NCBI GenBank assembly: GCA_014706295.1
Contig: JACSVZ010000002.1
Location: 59,171,617 to 59,235,616 of the forward strand
DNA length: 64,000 bases
DNA from: Lycocorax pyrrhopterus obiensis
Lineage: Eukaryota; Chordata; Aves; Passeriformes; Paradisaeidae
Reading direction: 5' to 3'
Part shown: in pieces, positions 29,501 to 41,500 of the stretch
How positions within the stretch are numbered: the first letter of the stretch is position 1
How the letters are laid out: each line of letters starts with the position of its first letter
Translations under genes and position numbers: made by a program
The notes under the pieces: generated by a model
What the model saw: only the letters and a program-made list of their open reading frames with translations
The model's database searches: none
Told to the model about the DNA's origin: nothing

Positions 29501-32500
29501 CAGATTTCACAGAATTTAGGTCTCCTCTCATCCCCCTATGTTTGCACTATTTAATTGGACACCTCTCCCCACTCTCTTTGACAGTATGTCTATCTTGCTG
29601 TCTTTTAGACTGATTCACTGCTAAGCTCATTTTTAGGCTACCAACTCACACTAATGGCCATGTCAGAACTTTTCATCCTCACCGTGTGTTCAGTGTATGA
29701 ATCAGAAATTACAGACACACCTAAAAGGCCAAAACCCCGCCCCACAGTACAATCTACAGAAACATGCTTAAGAGATTATAGTGACTGAGTTTATACCCCA
29801 AATGAATTGGTTTTAATAGTTCAGGAGAAAAAAAGCCTTTCAATCCCAGAGTACAAGCTACAGAAACATGCTTATGAGATTACAGTGACTGAATTTATAC
29901 CCTAAATGAATTGGTTTTCAATAGTTCAGGAGAAAAAAAGCCTTTCAATGCCAGCTTAGAAGGCACAATATCTCTAGACATTCTCTACTTTGCAGTCAAG
30001 GTAACCTCATGCTCCACGTATGCAATAGGAGAAGCTGGCATACTCCTGGGCTGAGGTGTGATTCAAAATTGGACATGTAAGAGCAAAGATTTTTATTAGA
30101 AAATTAAGAGTTCTAAATTGTTCATTGATACTGTTCCTAAAAATTCTCATACCAAGCATGACCACTCAATAGCAGTTTTGCCCCTGCAAAATCTAAACAT
30201 AACCAGAACTCCTGGCCACACTTAGATGTGCTGGAGATAAAATAAAAAGTACATGACACCAAGTCCTCTGTCATACTGTTCTCTGTGATGTTTAACTCAA
30301 AGGATAGAGGAATAACTCCAGAGCCCTGACAAACTTCTGAGCAACATACAACCAATGAGTCAAGTTTCAATTACAACTGTCAGGATCTTGGCAGACTTCT
30401 CTCAGGAAAAAAGCCCAACACTACTTAGTGCTGCAGAAGGAAAGCCTGAACTCTACCAATGCCTAGGCATACTTAAATTTTAGCACATGTGCTTTAATTA
30501 CTAAAAAGAAACAAACACAGACCTCAAGTAGAATGACTTTTCTTCATTTCACACCTGGAAGCTCTCCTTTTACTGTTGAAGTGAGGGATTTTCAAAATGT
30601 AATGGCCAAGATCAAAGCCAATTATCAGAGAAAAGTGAGCTGAATCAAAGTGTGCATGTCTGGTTCTAAATGGCTGCACATACCAAACACAGGTTCAGAT
30701 TTCTGCCTGTTCTCTTCTCTGGGTCATAAGTGAAACCCACTTAAAAGAACAGAGCCTTTCCCTACTCCACATCTACAAAGAATAAACAGCCTCCCCCTCC
30801 AAATATGAGGAGTTACAGCACACTTTACTGCTGGTAACATTAACAGCATCTTCCTCTTCTTCAGGACCCACGTGGTGATAAGCAGAGCTCATCCGGCTAC
30901 TTCAACAATAGCATTCCAAGGAAAATGCCACAAAAGATGCTAAATCTTTTTCTAGTTTTACAAACTGTCCCAGCTGTGCAGATGAGCTTGGTGAAGTGAC
31001 TGGGTAAGAACCACTGGGATGTGACAAGCACACTTTTTTTTTTCTGGGCAACCGTGGAGGTGGTAGATCATTCCAATACCCAGCCTGATAGCTAAATGAT
31101 CACAAGAGAACCACAAACTACCTACGTGGTTTCTCTGGTACAATGAAACTTGAACTAGTAAATAAGGAAACCCACTCTGGGCCCTTATTCACATTCCTTC
31201 CAGACATGTTTGTAAACAACAGAGCAATTAGGTGTGCCATTAAAACAAAATTTTATTTTTTGTGGCCACGATCATGAATAGGAACAGATATTTACCAACA
31301 GCCTCAGGATGCAGGTGACCATAAGGTCACCACTGTTCTCCCAGTACTTCCACACTTACATCCTGGTTCTAAATCAAGTCCTTTAATAATATCTTCTTTA
31401 AGTCAGCAGCATGGCAAAGGAAAAAAAAAAAAAAAAAAAGGAAAGCTTTCATGAAATCCAACATGATTTTTTTGCTTTTATTAACAGAAGAAGTCAATGC
31501 CTGTGCTAAGCCTAAGGCCTGGTCATTACTGCTGACTCCAAATGGAAGAACTTTGTATCAAGCACAACCATGGCACTTGTTCCTGGTAACTTAATTACAC
31601 TGGAAAGCCAAAACAGTTCTCATGTCTGTGCTGCTTCTCAGTTGTAGAAACCAGTTTACCAAACCACTGAAGGGGAACCCACTGCAAACAAAAAGCAATT
31701 CCCTAAAGGTTTTATTATCACTTAATTTTTTTTTGGTTGGTTGGTTGTTTTTTTTAAGCATGATCTAACACTTCCAGCAGCAAGTGCAAGAGTTGAAGGA
31801 GAACAGAAACAAAAACTTCCTGAGATGTTTTTTTCCATGGTAAGTTAGCTACCTGCATCAGGAGGGGCTGTCCAGCTGCAGCACATGAGTACAATAGCCA
31901 TGAGATCTCTTCGTAGTTGTCTTCAGTACAGCTCTGTATCTTAAGGATACTCAGCATAACATAGGAATAGAGAGGTTCCCTCTGCTACTCAGAACTAGTC
32001 TAACCTGACTGTACATTAGCCATGGCCTTCTATTACAGCTTGGCTTCACTTCCAGAGGCAACTGCTCCAACGACATGCTGCCAGAGAAAGGCAATGGCCT
32101 ACTTTCTTTACTCTCCACCCTCATGTTTCCTCTCAAAGCCCACCCCCTCCTCTGGCACTTCCAGAAAGGCCTATTTCAGTACACTGCAAGATAGAACTCA
32201 CCAGTCCTAACCAAGTTTTCTGCTGGTTTTAGAGTCAAGCAGCTGATAAGAGCAGTCCATCAAGGGTGACTGATCAAAGCGGCAAATGTTTTACAAACAG
32301 GGCTAAGACTAGGGAAAGACAGACACAGTTTGAACAACTCACATTTTCTCTCCACAGTAACGAGGCCACTTTGTTAACAATTATCTTGCCTATCTGTCAA
32401 GACTAGCTTGGACAACTCCAAGTCATGGAAACATAAGTTTTATTTATTATCTTAAAGTCTGTTTCAAGGTACCATGATCGGCATTGAAAATATAGTGCAA

Positions 32501-35500
32501 TATAGTGCAAATTTACAAGATGAGGCTACTGCCCTGCACTGACTTGTATCTCATGCGAGTGTTGGCAGCCAAGCAATTGCTGGGTTTCCTCAGATTTGTT
32601 TGGTATAAAGAGAGACATCAAATACCACAAGAAACACTCGGACCAAGTTGTCACTGTGATCACTTAAAGCTGCTGTCCTCAATCTGATGGCATATGCCCT
32701 TCCAATTAGCATTAGAAGATGTCTAAGTGTACCAATGCAGCAAAAGGAGATGCTGGCGTACAAGTGAACAGAAGTCACTGCCCTGGTTCTGCAGAATGCT
32801 CAAGGGGGTGTTACTGGCAAACTGTCAAGGGGTAAAAATACCAAATGAACACATCTTCAGATCAGTGATTATTAATACCAACCATTACTGAATCAACCAA
32901 CTGATCTAGAACAAATATGAGCACAAAATCTTTTAGTTGTCAGATGAAGTTAGATTTAAGCTAAAGCCTACTTCTACAGTTTCATTACTCAGATTTCTGA
33001 AACACTGACATTTGTTTGCTTTTACCAGAACAGTATTTTGTGGTGTGTGTCTACAGCATTTAGAACCACTACTAAGAGCCCTTAAGACCAATTCACATCA
33101 AACCACAGCCTTTGTTACATAGGACTCCAGTGCTGTAGCAAGGATTTTTTCAAAGCCTGAATCACCTTGGTCTCACCATGTAAGAGTATTTAACAACTGG
33201 ATTTATATATTTATTTAACCCTCATTAATATCTGTGAGGAAGCTGAGAGAGTCCTTGAATAATTGATTAGAAATACCAAGGATTCAGAAGGACACATGGC
33301 CCTTGTTGCTACAGGCAACACATGGTCTACAGCCTCTTCAAGATGTTGGAGGAAATAAGTCTCATCAGTCCACTACAGCAGCCACTTGACTTACACGCAA
33401 GGACAGCAAACACAGACAGCTGTATTTCAAATATGCATGAGCCCTAAAGGCCTCACCCAAACAAGTCAGGCCTTTTGATAAAATCCCCCAAAACTCAAAC
33501 AAACCCCCATGCCCTACCCTAGACAACTAGGTAACAACTGCTGTGAGCAGCAGCTCACAGCACAGCTCACACTTCAAGGCATCATCTCAGTTCTCCAAAG
33601 CTAATGGGGAAATTAAGGGTCTTGAGATTATTTTTCCTCTGTTAAATACAAACTATTCACAACTATGAGTTAAAGAGTTGTGAACTTTTTTCTTGTACTT
33701 TTCAGGCAAAATACCTATTCAGGCTTAGACTAAGGTCATAAATGCAAAGAGTAATACAGGTCCAGAGTTTCTGGGTTTTATCTATAATCCAAAAAACATC
33801 TTAAGCTTGAAGTAAGTCTATTTCCATGACTTGCAAGGCTTTACGTATTTCCATTTACTTCTGGAGAAGAGTTTGCATTACAAGCAAGGAGGTAACCCTC
33901 TTACACCTTCTATGCAGACAACTGTGAACAGCTTCTTGCATGTTTCAAAAAACCACTGCTAAGAGTTAACAATGTATAATAAAAAGGTACAAAAAAAAAA
34001 AAGCAAATGGGCTTGCAGTGCCCCCTCCATAAGAGCTAGTAAATCTTTCAAATATTATTTACAATGTGCTTTTTATTTTATTTAGAACATTTTAAACCAG
34101 AAGTATTATTATGTAGGAGAATTCAAAACTAATTTTTTTTAAAAGGGCAAAGGTAAAAATACAGTTCTCAATGCTTTTACATAGAACCCCTTCAAAACAA
34201 TGAAATTCACACGGAATGAATCCAGAAGTCGAAAGATGCAAGCTTGTGACTCTGTAACTTGTTTCTTTAGCATTAAGTACTTCTAATAATTACAGAAGAA
34301 AGGCTGTAATATCTCAGTAATTCACTAAAGCAATAAACAGTTCTGCAGTCCACTCCCCTCATTATTGCTGTCAACTATTGACATTACTTTTATGCATTTG
34401 CTTTTCTATCGCCACTTCTCTCTGACTGCAGTCATAGCAGTCATGCAGCAGTTCCCAAATACTTGCTGCAAAACTCCCCGAGAGTTGAGGAATATCCATC
34501 TGACAGCAGGATCAATTCAAATCTATGCATAGGAAATAAATGTATGCGATGAACCCTGGCAACCTAAGTAACATTTACTCAAAAAGTTGAAGTGATTGAG
34601 TAGTGACTGTACAGCCTTCTAATTGACAGAACAATAATTAACCTAAACCTGAAATTTTCTCAAACCACACTTCAACTTTCACATCACTTACTAAAGAATA
34701 GTACTTGCAGATGAACTGCCGCAAATCCAGGTGACAACAGTCTTAGACTAATCCCACCTCTGACTCATTTTTGTTTTTTCCGGCATATACCTCTCCTTCA
34801 GGTAAAAGCACGTAATTCCCCCTTATCTCAGACCAACTTACCACATTCCTCCTATACCCAGTCAAGATCACCTGTAATTACTGGAACAAATTTGGTTTGC
34901 CTCCTGCACCTGTAGGCTCACATAGAGAATCAGCAACAGATGAACAATACCAAAACAGCCTGGACACCAAAGCAGAGAAAAGTGACTGAGAAAGAGACCA
35001 TTTCAAACACACACACACACACACCATAGAGCTGACATCAAAGCTGTAAGTATGGGCTTTCCTTCTTCCTATGCAAAGAAATCTGGGAGGATCCTGTGAT
35101 CTCTTCTCCTCTGCCTTGGAAAGCTGCATCTATTAAGAGAATATTACACCTTCTCCAAATATTTTATCACCTTCCCCACTGAAACCATGCACTTAGGCAA
35201 TCACAGTCCCTTTGTCTGTTACTTCCAAACAACAAATCAAACGGGAAGAGGCTTACTGCAGGATGCACAATCCTCAAGTCTAACAGCGTCCTCCCATCCG
35301 TTCCCTTTCTAGATACCGTGGCAAACTTACCTGGACACAACATTCTGCGTGCTTTCCTCTGGGACTTACTGTTAAACCAAATGAACATACTTACATAGGA
35401 AAAAATAACAACTCTTAACACCCTTAAGAGCAATTATGAACCAGACTGTCCAAAGCTACATGACAGTATTCAAAAGAGGAGCAGCAGCTCCACATTTGAC

Positions 35501-38500
35501 AACCATATGACAGCAACAGCATCATGTGAGCCCAGAAACCTGACACACTCTGAAAGCACAGGACAACAGCTTAGAAAGCTGCCCAGCTTATAAAGGGCAA
35601 GTGTGACAAATAGCTGTAAAGTTAATGAAGTTCTCTTCTTGAGCAATGCTTTCCTTGGCTAGGACCACTTGCCCCCATGGCTCTTCTGTGAATGGGAATC
35701 CACAGCGTTCACTCCATTAAACTTGGACCAAGACCATTTGCCTTTCACACCTTTTCAAATGCTGTGAAGTCTTAGATGTAATTTTTAAACTAGGAAGCAC
35801 TAAAAAGCAAACAAATACGCATTATTCAATTCTACTGTGTCAAAATCACTGCCTGATGCTACGGTTTTTCTCAAAACACTTGTAAAAAAGCAATTTCGGT
35901 TTTGTTTTTTAAGATATTAGTGCAATAGTGACCTGGCAATATCCCTATTCTTGCCTTAAAAAATGGAACATTTCCTTTAACACAGCAACACTGTGTTAAA
36001 GGAAACTGAGGAAACCTTTCCAACTTCCAAAGCCTTTTGAAGACTAGTAGTCTCTCCTGCTGGTGACAGTTCTATCCTTCCCCTATTTCCAATTCCATAG
36101 GTTTAACTTCAGCAAAGCCAAACCTAGACAAAAAGTATAATCAAGATCCTTGAACTGTAACCTGTAATGCATTACTTGGTCTCCAGAAAGTCATTTCATG
36201 TTCCCCTATATGCTTTAAAAGGCAGCTACTGCCAATTCAGCTATCCATATACGGTAGAAGACCTTAAATTAACCTTTAATATTTTTAACCACACAAAACA
36301 GATATCCAAAAGAGTATTTCCTAAGTGACAATTTACAATGAATTGTCTATTACCATTTTCCAAAAGAGGTCCCAAAAATTAAAGGCTGGCAGCTCTTAAC
36401 TAAGCCTTGAGGCTAGTACGTACCATCTGCAAATATTTTTATATATTACTGCCAATGTTTAAGATTTTGAAATACCATCACCCCATATTCATTTTTATTT
36501 AGTGAGTTCAAATGTTGCTTTAGCCATTTACCTAAGGGGAGTCTTCCACTAGGTAAATCTGACTTTGAAAATCCAAACAGCTGGGATCCCTAGCAGGGTG
36601 AGCCCCTAAGTTAACGCCAAATATGCCGTCATCAAATCAGAAAGCTCCAACTAGGCATGCAAACTGTACTACTGAGATAGCTCAAGAGGAAAAAACTCTT
36701 CGGGTCAAGACAATCTTTCAGAACAATGCAAAGCTAAAGTCTTGTTGCCCTCTTCCTCCCTCAAACTTTTCCAATCCCTCCCAGTTCAAATGGCTATGTA
36801 TTTTGCAACATAAAAATTAAAGGTCTCATTTCAGTCCTCCTGTTAGAATTTTTGTCCATACATTTTCTCTTCAGAAGAGAAGAATTACAGAAAACCATGT
36901 GGCAGTTGCTGAGAAGAAACAACATGCACATTTGCCTTTGAAAAAGACCGGTTTTCTAAACAACTCTAGCATTAAAGTAAAGCTCAAAAATACCCTAAAG
37001 AAACTGGACAGCAATAACTAAAAAAGAAAATCCATTACAGTTTGGGTAAAAATACAATCTATTTCCAGCACAGACATCTACAAACCAACATTTTTTAAAA
37101 ACTGCTATAACCTGCTTGTAGTTCTACAATGGGATGCATAAAACAGTAGCATGAGCTACCTCATTCTGTCTGCTGGCCCATATACGCACACACAGCAAAA
37201 AGTCCTTGAGCAACTCATAGTACAAACTAAGAGAGTAGAAAATCCCCTGGTTTGGGAGAAACCTTGTAAAAATAAGAATGGTACTAAAGACTATCATACA
37301 AAATGTCATATGAAACATATACAACCTCAAAAATGTTATTCCCCAGTGTTGACATGCCATTTATTCCCTTGATGACTCTACTGGCATTTACACAAGCACT
37401 TTGATCTGCCCAATATATGGGCTACTGCTGAAAGGATAAATTACTCCCTCTTTCCCTACACCACACTCCTGTTGCAGCAACTGAACAAAATGAGGGAATT
37501 GATTACTATGGACCATTTTACAGGAGGTTAGGTGGGAAGGACAGAAAGAAAAAAAGATGAGAAACCACACCATCTTTAGCTACATGATTTCCAACACCCT
37601 AATCAATGTAAGCTGAAGGCACTCAAGTTGGAGCAACCCTCCTAGCCAACTCTTGTATTAGCATGAAGCAATCAGGAAACCATGGTCTAAGAAAGCCACA
37701 CTGAGAAAAACTGCATACACAAGGCTGCTACAACCACACTACTGATGGTGTATTTCCAACAAACCCGACTGAGCAGCTTGATTCTCTTAGATAAAGAAGC
37801 TCCTACAATTTTTGTGAAAACATGGTCATGTAAAGAAAAGGAACTTTGTCCTCCACCATTCAGTGCAATGAGCTATATTGTGAGCTTCCAACTTGTTAGG
37901 TACCTAGGAATAGGAAAAAGAGAAGGCAATGAAAGACAAAAGCCTCATCTAAAACTTGCATCTTTTTCAATATCCAGTTCAACCAAACACCAGACAGATA
38001 GCCTTCTTTTAATGTTTCTTGGTATCACAGTAAATGGCAGAAAGGAGAGGGGGAAAATACAAAAAAAAAGAGACACAAGAAACAAGTCAGAATGATGCAT
38101 ATTGAAACTTACTAAAAAAAATAATGCAATGAATTCAGGCATAAAAAGGAGTTAGACAAGAGATACAGTAAGCTGGGATTGTTACGTATTATTCAACAAT
38201 TCTCAATGTTTGGCACTGAGGAGGGTTTTTGTTTTTTTTAGAGCCTTATAACTTCATTAAATATTTGTCAGGATATTATGAAAACATTTGTGTCCAACAA
38301 ACAGCAAGGTGGTTTTCCTGTACTTTGTTAAAAGTGTCACCCCTTTAAAATAAACTGCAATTCATTAGCATTTTATTCCCTTCAGAAGACTGTAAAATGC
38401 ATGGTACTGGGGTCTGGGGTTAAGAGGACAGTAAACCAGGCCCTCAGCCTATGTGACATTAGATAGCCGAAAGAAGATATTCTTTTCAAAATATATAATC

Positions 38501-41500
38501 GAGTTTCTGGCACGACAAAGTATCAAGCAATGACACAAAAATCTATGGTTTTAGAGAACAAATCCCCACCTCTTTCCTGCTATCTTCTCCAAAACCGAAA
38601 AATTACAAATTTTGCTTCACTAGCATCCAGATAGTTTAAACAAGATTTTTATTACAACACAAGTATGCTGGGTAGAAGAACGTGAATTTTCACTATTAAA
38701 GGTATGTGGTAAGCCACAAAGATACCTGGATTAAATATACAGGTAATAAATATTTTGGAAGACTCTTCTAATGTGAACCAAACAAGACCCTTGCAATAGT
38801 CTGTCCCATCAGTAGGGTAATAATTTTATTTTAGAAACGCTTATTTAAATATTTGCATAAAGCATTAATACTGACCCAACCCAGAATCCTGACATACCTG
38901 TAGCAGCTTCAGAGTGATTAACGTTGATGGGCAACTGGCACTAATAATACACAGAGCAGCGCAGGATTTTTGGCATTTTATTTGTTGCTCCTGCTACCCC
39001 CCAAAATTATGCTTCATTAACATCAAAGGCCTTTCATTAACTGCTTCCTGTCCTCCCTGTTATTTACAGTCCTAAAAGGTTAGACATCTTTCTCTCTCAA
39101 GTTCCAGTCTGACATGTGATGCAAGCCTACCTCTGCTAGAATAAGCAAAAGTTACCTACTGCCTGCCTGCCTTGGGCTCTCCTCTGGGGAAAGTTTGCAT
39201 CCCTGTCAATGCTAAAAAGTGAGTAATCAAACTACAAGAAAATTAAGTGCTATCAATGTGCAAAATTACTTTCACACAGCAAAAGATTTCATCTCATGCC
39301 CAATACAAAAGAAAAATAACCAAAAGTTAGAAATGTGTCTTCTTAATTGGGAGAGACTGGTGCTAAATGATGTCTTGATTTCCAGAAATACTATGACTTA
39401 ACTGACATAGAAGGAAACTCATCCACTCATATTGTTTATCCTCAAATAAAAAGGTTTGATCAGCTTGTCTTTTCATGTTCTAAAGAAAAGGAAAAATATT
39501 TTCAATAGAAACGGTAATTCTACAGTGTTCAGGGTCTGACAAATACTTGCAAACGTCTTTGGTTCATAAAGAATTCGGGGCTAAACTGGCCAAGTTAATT
39601 TTTCTGAAGGTAGCATGGCACCTACCATTCTGGACAGTTTGGATTACAAAAAGGGCATCTTCTGCAGATGGTGAATAAATTTCAGCTTAATGTTACTTAT
39701 TCTAATCACACATGTGTTTTAATAAAAAAAAATCTTAACATATATTGAAATACTATTTCAATTCCACAAAATGTGAAGCCACAGGCAAGAGATTAAATAC
39801 TTGCAAACAAAAACTTTTAAGTGACCAAAGAAATGCAGCTATGTCTTCAACTGCTGACCAGTTCTACTACCCTTGGGTCATACTTACTCTACCTCTTCAC
39901 CTGAATTTTTCCCTTGCAGTCACCCAGTAAATACCACTGTAACATGCAACACAGGAACCAGACTGAAAAGTCAGAAGCCTAACGCCTAGCAATGGTCAGT
40001 ATCAAATATTCCAGAAGCCAATAACAATGGTAATAAAGAATACCATTTATTTTCAAATTGCCTCAAAGCAAGGACTTGCTAATTATAATCAAGTGACTCA
40101 AGACTAGACAAATCCAGTAAGAACACTGCATAAAAAATGGTGCATTCCAGTCCTGAAGTTAACATTGAGCAAAGCTAAAACTAAAATACTGCTTCATCAG
40201 ACCCAGACTACTTTAAACTGATTACATTTTTCACTTAGAATATTTTTAGTTTGGTTTTCCTTCCAAGTGCTTAGCTAACACAATGAAAAGACCAGATAAA
40301 GTTATCTCCCCTTCTATTCAGCGCTAGCAAGATGAATTTCATCATGCATATGGTGTTTTAAAATTTCAGTCTGTACTTTTAAGATCTTTTTTAGTCTGAC
40401 CTAGCATTTACAGTACCTCTGTTCTACATCAGGTATTAAAGATTGTCCATGCTGCACCAGATGCAATAGCAGAATGCTGATGTGGCACAAAAGGAAAGCC
40501 ACAGTCTTATCTCAGAAAGAGTTATCTCTATAGCAAGAAGCACACAGCTTGCACCTCAGTAGCACATTATATTACTGACTGATATAAAAACGCATCAGAC
40601 TGTTTTTTTTCTTGAACCTTTGAGAGCACCCTCATACGCACATGTTTTGCATATACTAGCGAATTTCAATCAAAAAAATTTAGGCCTGGCTGCTCCCACC
40701 TAAAAATCAAGAGAACTGCAACCAAATAAAATAACTTGCTGTCATAAAACAGAGGAAGTAGAGTGTTTCACTAGTTTCCTGTCGAGAAAAAAAAAATCTG
40801 CTCCAAGTACAGGGTAGCAGGCTATTGGCCAATTAACCTAGAAATCTGAGAGGCCCACTATCTATCAGGCACTTAAGAATTTAAAAGTCAACCAACATTC
40901 AGCCTTATCAAGACAAACCCATTGCTAAACTATGGAAAAAAATGTCTCCTTTAGTCCCTTGCTCTTCCCAAACTTAAAATTACAACATCTCGTTTATGTT
41001 TGTGAAGCCTTATAGATGAAAACATCTACAGTATTAAAACATTTAGGCTGCCAATATCATACATAAGGTACTTAGTAATTTTAAAATGCCTTGCTGCACT
41101 GCTGTTTCCCATTAAAATTCCTTCTATTGAGCACAAAATTATCTGTTTGCCCCCCGAGCTTTGCACCAACCTAACGGGCAAACTAAAAAGAGTATATTGG
41201 GACAAGAGGCAGTAGGCAGAAACTGATGCATAGCAAGTTCCACCTGAACACGGGGAACAACTTTATTGTGCTGGTGACCGCGCACTAGAAGAGGTTCCCC
41301 AGACTGTGAAGCCTCCCCCACTGGCGGTATCCCAGAACCAGCTGGATGCAATCCCATTCAACATGCCGTAGGGCGACCCTGCGTGACCAGAGAGGTTGGG
41401 CCAGATGACCCACTGTGGTCCGTTCCAATCTGACTCGTTCTGTGATTTTGTCATTTCCAAGTAGCTTTTCCAGTAAAAGCAGTTTTTAGAGAAACCCGAC

